Shown: in pieces, positions 6,110 through 12,272 of the stretch
How positions within the stretch are numbered: position 1 is the stretch's first letter
How the letters are laid out: every line of letters starts with the position of its first letter
NCBI GenBank assembly: GCA_025463615.1
Contig: JAODAU010000036.1
Location: 1 to 14,776 of the forward strand
Source: Microbacteriaceae bacterium
GTDB lineage: Bacteria > Actinomycetota > Actinomycetes > Actinomycetales > Microbacteriaceae
Length of the DNA: 14,776 nt
Direction of reading: 5' to 3'
Notes under the pieces: generated by a model
What the model saw: only the letters and a program-made list of their open reading frames with translations
Database searches by the model: none
Told to the model about the DNA's origin: nothing
Program-made: the position numbers and the translations under genes

Positions 6110-6571
6110 ATGACCGGGCCGGACCTCGACGAACTGCGGCGCCTGCGCCGCGCGCGCGACCAGATGGACCGGGAGTACGCCCGCCCGCTCGACGTGCCCG
6201 CGCTGGCGCGCACCGCGCTCATGTCGACCGCGCACTTCAGCCGGCGCTTCCGCGAGGCGTACGGCGAGACGCCCTACTCGCACCTGATGACGAGGCGGAT
6301 CGAGCGGGCATCCGCCCTGCTTCGCCGCGGCGACATCAGCGTGACCGACGCCTGCTTCGCGGTCGGGTGTACCAGCCTCGGATCGTTCAGTTCGCGCTTC
6401 ACCGAGATCGTGGGCGAGACGCCGAGCGCGTACCGGGCGCGGGACCACGAGGACATCCAGGTCGTGCCGGGCTGCGTGGCCATGGCGCTGGGGCGTCCGA
6501 GGCGCATACCCCAGAGCGGCAGAGAGCAATCGAGCAGGATCGAAGAAGCACCCGCCGTCGCCGCGCGCTAG
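6110..6571 (+). CDS. AraC-family regulator with DNA-binding domain only
   Basis: 153 residues. The protein is essentially the AraC/XylS double helix-turn-helix domain (about 8-107): first HTH around VPALARTALMSTAHFSRRF, then the Y-x-x-LMTRRIERASALL linker helix, and the second HTH around SVTDACFAVGCTSLGSFSSRF, ending GETPSAYRAR. There is no N-terminal sensor domain; a polar tail of about 45 residues follows. Stand-alone AraC HTH proteins encoded directly upstream of a VOC gene are a common actinobacterial arrangement, and the VOC gene starts only 10 nt after this stop, so joint regulation is likely. No SD precedes ATG 6110 at proper spacing. The TAG stop (6569-6571) is also the first half of the downstream -10 hexamer. 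How the protein senses a signal is not visible; the tail or the VOC partner are candidates. Confidence 0.92.
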   Translation: MTGPDLDELRRLRRARDQMDREYARPLDVPALARTALMSTAHFSRRFREAYGETPYSHLMTRRIERASALLRRGDISVTDACFAVGCTSLGSFSSRFTEIVGETPSAYRARDHEDIQVVPGCVAMALGRPRRIPQSGREQSSRIEEAPAVAAR

Positions 6572-6574
6572 CGT
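6569..6574 (+). promoter_or_regulatory. -10 element of the second VOC gene, fused to the AraC stop codon
   Basis: TAGCGT ends 7 nt before ATG 6582, and its TAG is the stop codon of the AraC-type gene. The VOC gene could therefore be made both from read-through of the upstream gene and from its own leaderless mRNA. Confidence 0.45.
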
Positions 6575-6581
6575 CGTCGGC

Positions 6582-6986
6582 ATGACACTCTCCATCAGCC
6601 ACGTACACGTGATCGTCGACGACCCGGATGCGGCCCTCGCCTTCTACCGCGACACCCTCGGCCTCGAGGTGCGCAACGAGGTCGCGAACGACGGATTCCG
6701 CTGGATCACCCTCACCACCGCCGACCAGCCCGAGATCGAGATCGTGCTCTCGCAGCCGCACGCCGGCCGCTCGAAGGAGGACGGCGACATCCTCGCCGCC
6801 ATGCTCGCCAAGGGCGACCTGCCGGGCGTGCTGTTCCGCACCGATGACCTCGCCGGCACCTTCGAGCGGGTGGTCGCCGCGGGCAACGCCGAGATCGTGC
6901 AGGAGCCCACCGACCAGTTCTGGGGCGTGCGCGACGCGGCCTTCCGCGACCCGGCCGGCAACATGGTGCGGGTCAGCCAGGCGTAG
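6582..6986 (+). CDS. VOC-superfamily protein (glyoxalase/bleomycin-resistance fold)
   Basis: 134 residues with two VOC modules: SHVHVIVDDPDAALAFYRD (about 6-24) opens the first, and GVLFRTDDLAGTFERVVAAG followed by DPAGNMVRVSQ closes the second. H7 or H9 can supply the first-strand metal ligand and EIEIVL the next acidic one, but the last conserved Glu of the DPxGNxxE motif is replaced (NMVRV), so one metal ligand seems missing. It may bind or sequester a small molecule, or use an incomplete metal site. It directly follows the stand-alone AraC-type regulator and ends 9 nt from the stop of the convergent GNAT gene. It is only distantly similar to the other VOC protein (5221-5634), so the two are not a recent duplicate. 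Confidence 0.93.
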   Translation: MTLSISHVHVIVDDPDAALAFYRDTLGLEVRNEVANDGFRWITLTTADQPEIEIVLSQPHAGRSKEDGDILAAMLAKGDLPGVLFRTDDLAGTFERVVAAGNAEIVQEPTDQFWGVRDAAFRDPAGNMVRVSQA

Positions 6987-6995
6987 CGAGCGGGC

Positions 6996-7577
6996 TCAGC
7001 GCTTGAGCGACTTCTGCATCATCACGGTGCCGAGCCAGCGCTCGAACTTGTAGCCCACCTTGCCCATGCGGCCGACCTCCTTGAAGCCGAAGCTGCGGTG
7101 CATGGCGATGGAGGCATCCGCCCCCTGGTCGGCGATCACGGCGATGATCTCCTTGATGCCCGCCGCCTTGGCCGCGTCGATCAGCGCGGCCATGAGCACC
7201 TTGCCGAGCCCCTTGCCGGTGGATGCCGGCCCCAGGTAGATCGAGTCCTCCACCGTGAAGCGGTACGCGGCCTTCTCCTTCCACGGGTACACGTAGGCGA
7301 AGCCGAGAATGCTGCCGTTGGCGCTCTCGGCGACCAGGATCGGCATCTTCGCCTTCTGGATGTGCGCGAACTTGGTGCGCCACGCCTTGAGCGTCATCGC
7401 CTTCTCGTCGAAGGTGACGGTCGAGTTGGCCACGTAGTGGTTGTAGATCTCGCGGATGTCGGGCAGGTCCTGCTCCACCGCGGGGCGGATAGTGTAGTCG
7501 AAGGGCACCTCGAGCGGCGGCAGGTTGCGCTGCGCCTCGGTGGGCCGGTGGGTGGCCTGGTATTCCTCCTCAAGCAT
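6996..7577 (-). CDS. GNAT acetyltransferase, phosphinothricin/methionine-sulfoximine N-acetyltransferase-like
   Basis: 193 residues. After a roughly 28-residue N-terminal extension the GNAT domain begins at YTIRPAVEQDLPDIREIYNHY, followed by VANSTVTFDE; both are typical of Pat/Bar/MnaT-type enzymes that acetylate the amino group of glutamate analogues. The acetyl-CoA loop is STGKGLGKVLM (about 119-129), preceded by VEDSIYLG, and the C-terminal part has HRSFGFKEVGRMGKVGYKF, again as in Pat-like proteins. Function as a detoxifying N-acetyltransferase is inferred from family; the true substrate may differ. It starts at ATG 7577 behind TAAGCT, 18 nt after the stop of the DHA2 exporter on the same strand, so it can be both part of that operon and separately transcribed. 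Confidence 0.9.
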   Translation of the reverse strand: MLEEEYQATHRPTEAQRNLPPLEVPFDYTIRPAVEQDLPDIREIYNHYVANSTVTFDEKAMTLKAWRTKFAHIQKAKMPILVAESANGSILGFAYVYPWKEKAAYRFTVEDSIYLGPASTGKGLGKVLMAALIDAAKAAGIKEIIAVIADQGADASIAMHRSFGFKEVGRMGKVGYKFERWLGTVMMQKSLKR

Positions 7578-7583
7578 GCTGCG

Positions 7584-7589
7584 AGCTTA
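7584..7589 (-). promoter_or_regulatory. -10 element of the GNAT gene (leaderless geometry)
   Basis: On the minus strand TAAGCT ends 6 nt before ATG 7577. It sits in the 18-nt gap right after the exporter stop codon. Confidence 0.5.
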
Positions 7590-7595
7590 CGCAGT

Positions 7596-9017
7596 TCATT
7601 CGCCGACGGTGCTCACCTCGCGCACGGGCACGCTGCGATCCTGGGTGAGGAAGAACGAGAGCAGCCCGGCGACGACCGCGATCGCGATGAGGATCGCGCC
7701 CACCAGGTGGAACGAGTCGATGGTCGCCGCGAGGGTCGTACCACCCGCCACGATCGAGCCGAGGATGGAGACGCCGATCGAGCCGCCCAGCCGCTGCGTG
7801 ATGTTGAACAGCGTGTTGCCGTCGGCCAGCTGGTCCTCGGGCAGCGGGGCGAGCATCGCCACGAGCAGCGGAGCGGTGACCAGTCCGATCGCGATGGCCC
7901 GCCCGGAGAGGATGAGCGCGATCGCCCAGAGCGGGGTGTCCTGCTCCAGGAAGAGCAGGAACACGCTCGAGATCGCCAGGATCGCGAACCCCGAGACCAC
8001 GAGCACCTTCAGCGGCACCCGTGCGGCCAGCTTCTGCCCGGCGAACGTGGCGACGCCCATCACGATGCCCTGCGGCAGCAGCGCGATGCCGGTCGCGAAC
8101 GCGCTGTGGCCCTGCACCGACTGCGTGAACACCGGCAGCAGGAACACGGTGCCGAAGGCGACGACCGAGCAGGCCACCTGCAGCACGAGGGCGATGGCCG
8201 AGTTGCGGTGCCGGATCATCTGCACGTCCACCGCCGGATGCGCGCGGTGCAGCGCCCAGAACGTGTAGCCCACGAGCAGCAGCAGGCCCACGCTCAGCGG
8301 CACCCAGGAGACCGGGTCGTCCCAGCCCCGCGACGTGCCCTCCGTCGCCCCGAACAGCGCGCCGGTGAGGCCGACGGCCAGCAGGATGAACCCGAACGGG
8401 TCGAACTTCGCCAGCTTCGACCCGAGCGCCCCGATGTGCCTCGGCACGCGCAGCAGGAGCAGCAGGCCGATGATGCCCACCGGCACGTTCACGATGAAGA
8501 TCCAGCGCCATCCGCCGGCCCCGATGAGCAGGCCGCCCAGGGTCGGGCCGAGCGCAGGCGCGAGGAACAGGGTCAGGGCGGCCGAGATCGGCACCTTGCC
8601 GCCGCCGATGCCGTCCTTGCCGAGCAGGATGCTGAGCGCCAGCGGCACCAGCGGCGCCCCCACGAAGCCCTGCACCGCCCGGAACGCGATGAGCGACTCG
8701 ATGGTCGGGGCCAGCGCGCAGGCCGCCGACGCGAGCACGAAGAGCACCATGCTGATCGTGTACACCCGCAGCACGCCGAAGCGCTTCGCGAGGTACGCCG
8801 TCAGCGCCAGTGAAACGCCGAGCGCCAGCAGGTAGCCACTCACCACCCACTGCACCTGGTCGAGGGTGGCCTTGAGCTCCTTCGCGATGTCCGGCACCGC
8901 CACGTTCACGATGCTGGAGTCGATCATGCTCAGCAGCGGCCCGATCAGCAGCCCGTATCGTGCGACGGCGCCGAGCGGGGTCCGCTGCGGCTCGACCTCA
9001 GTGACCTGTTGCGACAT
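7596..9017 (-). CDS. MFS multidrug transporter, DHA2 family (14 helices)
   Basis: 473-residue integral membrane proton-driven exporter. Family marks: MIDSSIVNVAVPDI (about 31-44, the DHA2 motif in helix 1), the QWVVSGYLLALGVSLAL segment, a reduced motif A (AYLAKRFGVLRV, about 74-85), RAVQGFVGAPLVP, and GPTLGGLL followed by GGWRWIFIVNVPVG (about 168-181), which is diagnostic for DHA2 pumps. About 14 hydrophobic segments run to the C-terminus. ATG 9017 is chosen because GGGGAGAA lies 5-7 nt upstream and the family N-terminus begins here; longer in-frame readings run into the PadR gene. It overlaps the PadR gene by 20 nt, so the pump is translationally linked to its likely repressor. Drug range cannot be read from sequence. 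Confidence 0.95.
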   Translation of the reverse strand: MSQQVTEVEPQRTPLGAVARYGLLIGPLLSMIDSSIVNVAVPDIAKELKATLDQVQWVVSGYLLALGVSLALTAYLAKRFGVLRVYTISMVLFVLASAACALAPTIESLIAFRAVQGFVGAPLVPLALSILLGKDGIGGGKVPISAALTLFLAPALGPTLGGLLIGAGGWRWIFIVNVPVGIIGLLLLLRVPRHIGALGSKLAKFDPFGFILLAVGLTGALFGATEGTSRGWDDPVSWVPLSVGLLLLVGYTFWALHRAHPAVDVQMIRHRNSAIALVLQVACSVVAFGTVFLLPVFTQSVQGHSAFATGIALLPQGIVMGVATFAGQKLAARVPLKVLVVSGFAILAISSVFLLFLEQDTPLWAIALILSGRAIAIGLVTAPLLVAMLAPLPEDQLADGNTLFNITQRLGGSIGVSILGSIVAGGTTLAATIDSFHLVGAILIAIAVVAGLLSFFLTQDRSVPVREVSTVGE

Positions 9018-9528
9018 CCGCGTTCTCCCCTGCCCTCGCGCCGAGTCCGGCGACCCAGCTCCGTTCGTCCTGTAGTCGTTCGAGAAGGTGGGCCAGTGCG
9101 ACCCCCCGCCACTCGGGAACCGAGTCGGCCTGGGCCAACGCCTCCATCTGCTCGATGCGCGCGTCGAGCGCGTCGAGCCGGGCATCGAGGATGGCCGCTC
9201 GCGCCGCCGGGTCGATCTCGTGGAAGAAACTCAGCCGCACGAGGAACTCCTCCTCGTCGCCGGCGCGGTCGGCGGGCAGCGTCGAGACCAGCTCGTGGAA
9301 GAGCTCGCGCCCGGCATCCGTGAGCGCGTAGATGCGCCGCGCGGGCCTGGCCTCCTGCACCTCGATCGTCGCGGTCACCGCGCCGAGCTCCTCGAATCGC
9401 TTGAGGTGCGGGTAGAGCGAGTTGTTGCTCAGCGGCGCGGACGTCGGGCGCTGCACCTGTCGCTTCAGCTCGTAGCCGTGCATCGCGCCACCGCGGAGCA
9501 CGCTGAGGATGAGGATGTCGAGTGCCAC
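8998..9528 (-). CDS. PadR-family transcriptional regulator
   Basis: 176 residues. The start (GTG 9528) gives ALDILILSVLRGGAMHGYEL, the classical PadR opening helix, and the winged HTH continues through NNSLYPHLKRFEELGAVT (about 35-52) to a wing around RRIYALTDAGRELF. Residues about 90-165 form a long helical C-terminal dimerisation region with a Leu/Asp/Arg heptad-like stretch (ARLDALDARIEQMEAL), typical of the subfamily with a longer C-terminal domain (PadR-s2-like). PadR proteins commonly repress an adjacent exporter and are released by the exported drug or a phenolic acid. That fits here: the DHA2 pump gene overlaps its end by 20 nt. Overlapping GTGAC/GTCAC repeats just upstream (9529-9551) are a likely autoregulatory operator. 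No SD is visible before the GTG. Confidence 0.94.
   Translation of the reverse strand: MALDILILSVLRGGAMHGYELKRQVQRPTSAPLSNNSLYPHLKRFEELGAVTATIEVQEARPARRIYALTDAGRELFHELVSTLPADRAGDEEEFLVRLSFFHEIDPAARAAILDARLDALDARIEQMEALAQADSVPEWRGVALAHLLERLQDERSWVAGLGARAGENADVATGH
9023..9030 (-). promoter_or_regulatory. Shine-Dalgarno sequence of the DHA2 exporter gene
   Basis: GGGGAGAA on the minus strand ends 5 nt before ATG 9017 (the GGGGAG core 7 nt before). It lies inside the PadR coding sequence and decides the exporter start. Confidence 0.65.
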
Positions 9529-9551
9529 TAGGTCAGTGTGACATAGGTCAC
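9529..9551. promoter_or_regulatory. Probable PadR operator/promoter: overlapping inverted and direct repeats
   Basis: TAGGTCA occurs twice (9529-9535 and 9544-9550, offset 15 bp). GTCA-gtg-TGAC (9532-9542) and GTGAC-atag-GTCAC (9538-9551) are two overlapping palindromes. The block begins immediately upstream of the PadR GTG. On the minus strand CACACT (9540-9535) ends 6 nt before the GTG and could be a weak -10, in which case a bound repressor would cover the start site. The 48-nt gap down to the ung stop holds no other signal I can name. Confidence 0.6.
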
Positions 9552-9576
9552 GCTGGAATAGCCAGCACTCCGGGCA

Positions 9577-10242
9577 CTATTCGGGGATCGACCAGTCCAC
9601 CGGCGTCGCCCCCTGCTTCACCAGCAGAGCGTTGGCGCGGCTGAACGGCTTCGACCCGAAGAACCCGCCCGACGCGGAGAGCGGGCTGGGATGCACCGAC
9701 TTCACCACCGGCACCGACCCCAGCATCGGCTCCAGCGAGATCGCGTCGCGCCCCCACAGGATCGCCACGAGCGGCCCGCCGCGCTCGACCAGCGCGTGGA
9801 TCGCGGTCGCCGTGATCGCCTCCCAGCCCTTGCCGCGGTGCGAACCGGATGCCCCCGGCTGCACCGTCAGCACGCGGTTGAGCAGCATCACGCCCTGGTC
9901 GGCCCAGGCGCTGAGGTCGCCATGCGGCGGTGGCACGATGCCCAGATCATCCTTCAGCTCGCGGTAGATGTTCTGCAGGCTGCGCGGCACGGGGCGAACG
10001 GACCGGTCGACGGCGAACGACAGGCCGATCGCGTGGCCCGGGGTGGGGTACGGGTCCTGCCCCACGATGAGCACGCGAACGTCGGCGAACGGCCGCTCGA
10101 ACGCGCGCAGCACGTTCGCACCCGACGGCAGGTACGGCCCGTTCGCGCGCAGGAAGTCGCCCATCGCGGCGACCTGGCCGGCGACCGGCGCGAGCGCCTC
10201 GGCCCAGCCCGGGTCGATCAGTTCCGCGAGCGGCTTCGCCAC
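9577..10242 (-). CDS. ung: Uracil-DNA glycosylase, family 1
   Basis: 221-residue base-excision repair enzyme that removes uracil from DNA. The catalytic water-activating motif [16 protein letters not shown] (about 61-76, D63) has Pro after the Tyr, as in actinobacterial Ung, where enterobacteria have His. The uracil-binding Asn is in VMLLN (N122), and the minor-groove Leu loop [13 protein letters not shown] (about 184-196) carries the catalytic H184. Length matches the family. I place the start at GTG 10242 ([12 protein letters not shown] follows), two nt after the stop of the upstream phosphoribosyltransferase; a longer reading would extend into that gene. The two genes thus form a tight operon, presumably driven by the promoter before the phosphoribosyltransferase. 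Confidence 0.97.
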   Translation of the reverse strand: MAKPLAELIDPGWAEALAPVAGQVAAMGDFLRANGPYLPSGANVLRAFERPFADVRVLIVGQDPYPTPGHAIGLSFAVDRSVRPVPRSLQNIYRELKDDLGIVPPPHGDLSAWADQGVMLLNRVLTVQPGASGSHRGKGWEAITATAIHALVERGGPLVAILWGRDAISLEPMLGSVPVVKSVHPSPLSASGGFFGSKPFSRANALLVKQGATPVDWSIPE

Positions 10243-10244
10243 GG

Positions 10245-10733
10245 TCAGATCGCGGGGTCCGCGACGGTCACGGGCTCCTGCGACGACCACGGGAACGCGA
10301 TCCAGCGATCCGTGCGCTTCCAGACGTAATCGGGCTCGAGCACTGTGTGCGACTTGGAGTAGAGGCAGACCGTGCGCACGTCGGCGCCGGCGTGCTGGAT
10401 GATCCCCAGCACCATCTTCAGCGTGCGCCCGGAGTCCGAGACGTCGTCCACCAGCAGCACACGCTTGCCCTTGAGCGAGACCTCGTCGAGGAACGGCGCG
10501 AGGATGATGGGCTCGTCGAGGCGGGCATCCACACCCGTGTAGAACTCGGCATTCAGTGCGCCGCAGCTCTTCACGTCGAGCGCGTAGGCGATCGCCCCCG
10601 CGAGCAGCAGGCCGCCGCGCGCGATCGCCACGACCACCTCGGCCTCGAAGCCGCTGCGGTGCACGGTCCTGGCCAGCTCGCGCGACCCTTCGCCGAAGTC
10701 GTTCCAGGTCAGGATCTCGCGTTCGTCAGCCAT
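10245..10733 (-). CDS. Phosphoribosyltransferase, type I fold
   Basis: 162-residue cytoplasmic enzyme. The PRPP-binding loop [14 protein letters not shown] (about 92-105, acidic pair D96-D97) is clear, and an upstream [20 protein letters not shown] (about 33-52) forms the pyrophosphate-binding ARGG loop. Enzymes of this fold transfer a base onto PRPP in nucleotide salvage; this one resembles the Gpt/Hpt-like group (COG2236 type), but the hood region that sets base specificity is not one I can assign. It starts at ATG 10733 behind TAGCGT and is the first gene of an operon with ung. Salvage of a purine or of a modified base is possible; a link to the uracil freed by Ung is only a suggestion of position. 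Confidence 0.92.
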   Translation of the reverse strand: MADEREILTWNDFGEGSRELARTVHRSGFEAEVVVAIARGGLLLAGAIAYALDVKSCGALNAEFYTGVDARLDEPIILAPFLDEVSLKGKRVLLVDDVSDSGRTLKMVLGIIQHAGADVRTVCLYSKSHTVLEPDYVWKRTDRWIAFPWSSQEPVTVADPAI

Positions 10734-10739
10734 AGGGAA

Positions 10740-10745
10740 ACGCTA
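10740..10745 (-). promoter_or_regulatory. -10 element of the phosphoribosyltransferase-ung operon (leaderless geometry)
   Basis: On the minus strand TAGCGT ends 6 nt before ATG 10733. It is the same hexamer that precedes the second VOC gene. The promoter faces away from the one at 10785-10790. Confidence 0.5.
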
Positions 10746-10784
10746 CCGGCTCGGCGCCTGTCACGTCGCCGCGCGTGCGGGAGG

Positions 10785-10790
10785 TAGCAT
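10785..10790 (+). promoter_or_regulatory. -10 element of the MFS-M20 operon (leaderless geometry)
   Basis: TAGCAT ends 6 nt before ATG 10797. No SD is present. The intergenic region shared with the divergent operon is 63 nt. Confidence 0.5.
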
Positions 10791-10796
10791 CCCGTC

Positions 10797-12272
10797 ATGG
10801 CATCGACGCTGACCCGGACCCGAAGTGTCACGTTCTCGCTGATCGGCTTCCTGTTCCTGGTGGAGATCGTCAGTGGCATCCTGCAGGGGTACTACGTGCC
10901 GCTGATCAGCGACCTGGTCAAGCACCTGGGCATCAAGGATGCCGACTACAACTGGTTCGAGGCCGCCCAGCTGCTCGTCTCCGCGCTCGTCGTGCCCGTG
11001 CTGGCGAAGCTCGGCGACATGTTCGGGCACAAGCGCATCCTGCTGTTCTCCACCATCGTCACCGCCCTCGCGACGTGGGCCCTCGCCTTCTCCGGCGACT
11101 TCTGGACCTACCTCGTCGCGTTCGCCATCCAGGGCTTCTACGTGGTGTGGCTGCCGCTGGAGATCGCGATCATCTTCGATCGCGGCCGGCGCTCGGGCCG
11201 CGGTCCGTCGCAGACCAGGCGCGCCGCGGGCTTCCTGGTCGTGGCGCTCGAGGCGGGCGCGATCGCCGGCGCGCTGCTCGGCGGCGTGGTCTTCGGCCTG
11301 TTCAACCAGAACGTCACCCTCACGCTGATCATGCCGGCCATCGCGGTGACCCTGGTCTTCTTCGCCGTGCTGTTCGGCGTGCCCGAGACCACCTCGATCC
11401 CAGGCCGGAAGCTGGATGTCACGGGCTTCAGCCTGCTCGCGATCGGGCTGCTGCTCATCACCGGCGGCCTCACGTTCCTGCGGCTCAACGGGCCCGAGGC
11501 GTGGTGGGTCTACCTGCTGATCGTGGCCGGTGTGCTCGTGTTCATCCCGTTCGCGCGGTACGAGCTGAAGCAGGACGACCCGGCCGTCGACATCCGTGTG
11601 CTCAAGCAGCCGAACATGTGGCCGGTGCAGCTCACCGCCGCGCTCGTGGGCATCAGCCTGCTCGGCGCGCAGGCGCCGCTGAGCGCCTACGCCGGCACCG
11701 ATCCGGCGAACGGCTACGGGCTCGGGCTCTCGTCCGGCCTGCGGTCGGTGGTGATCGGCATCTACCTGATCTCGATGATCGTCGGCGCCCTGCTCTACCC
11801 CCTGTTCTCGCGGCTGTGGTCGCCCCGCGTCGCGCTCATCGTCGCGGCCTTCTTCGTCGCGGCCGGGTACCTGCTCTTCATCCCGTTCCACCTCACGACC
11901 ACCGAGGTGCTCATCAACATGTTCATCGCGGGCATCGGGTCCGGCGCGCTCGTGGGCGCCCTGCCCGCCGCGGCGGCCGCTGCCGCCCCGCGCGGCCAGA
12001 CCGGGATCGCCGCCGCGCTCACCAACACCACGAAGACCATCGGCGGGTCGTTCGCGTCGGCGGTGTTCGGCATCGTGCTCGCGGCCGGGGTCGTCGCGGT
12101 GGCGGGGAGCACGGCATCCAGCCTGAGCGGCTACATGACGGTGTGGATCATCTGCGGCGTCGGCGCCCTCGTCGCGGCCGTGCTGCTGTTCTTCGTGCCG
12201 AAGCTCGCGTTCGCCGACCCGGAGGATTCCGGCGTCACGGAGGACGACGCGGTGGGTACGCTCGAACCGTGA
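10797..12272 (+). CDS. MFS transporter, DHA2-like
   Basis: 491-residue polytopic membrane protein. Motif A is intact as GDMFGHKR (73-80) after helix 2, preceded by YNWFEAAQLLVSALVVPVLA. Further hydrophobic segments include AFAIQGFYVVWLPLEIAIIF, the stretch around GAIAGALLGGVVFGLF, LLAIGLLLITGGLTFL and IYLISMIVGALLYPLF. A substituted MFS layout of about 14 helices, with an acidic C-terminal tail (EDSGVTEDDAVG), fits DHA2-like transporters. Direction and substrate are unknown. It starts at ATG 10797 behind TAGCAT and ends in a GTGA overlap with the M20 amidohydrolase gene, so the two proteins are probably made together. This suggests that the transporter moves the hydrolase substrate or its product. 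It is not closely similar to the exporter at 7596-9017. Confidence 0.93.
   Translation: MASTLTRTRSVTFSLIGFLFLVEIVSGILQGYYVPLISDLVKHLGIKDADYNWFEAAQLLVSALVVPVLAKLGDMFGHKRILLFSTIVTALATWALAFSGDFWTYLVAFAIQGFYVVWLPLEIAIIFDRGRRSGRGPSQTRRAAGFLVVALEAGAIAGALLGGVVFGLFNQNVTLTLIMPAIAVTLVFFAVLFGVPETTSIPGRKLDVTGFSLLAIGLLLITGGLTFLRLNGPEAWWVYLLIVAGVLVFIPFARYELKQDDPAVDIRVLKQPNMWPVQLTAALVGISLLGAQAPLSAYAGTDPANGYGLGLSSGLRSVVIGIYLISMIVGALLYPLFSRLWSPRVALIVAAFFVAAGYLLFIPFHLTTTEVLINMFIAGIGSGALVGALPAAAAAAAPRGQTGIAAALTNTTKTIGGSFASAVFGIVLAAGVVAVAGSTASSLSGYMTVWIICGVGALVAAVLLFFVPKLAFADPEDSGVTEDDAVGTLEP
12257..12262 (+). promoter_or_regulatory. Possible internal -10 before the M20 gene
   Basis: TACGCT ends 6 nt before GTG 12269, inside the last codons of the MFS gene. 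The spacing matches the leaderless starts elsewhere, but the hexamer is also coding sequence, so it may be chance. Confidence 0.35.

Noticed and set aside
7098..8813. 571-codon plus-strand open frame opposite GNAT and the DHA2 pump
   Set aside because: Extreme Arg/Glu/His/Asp bias, spans two real genes, no RBS or promoter; antisense shadow.
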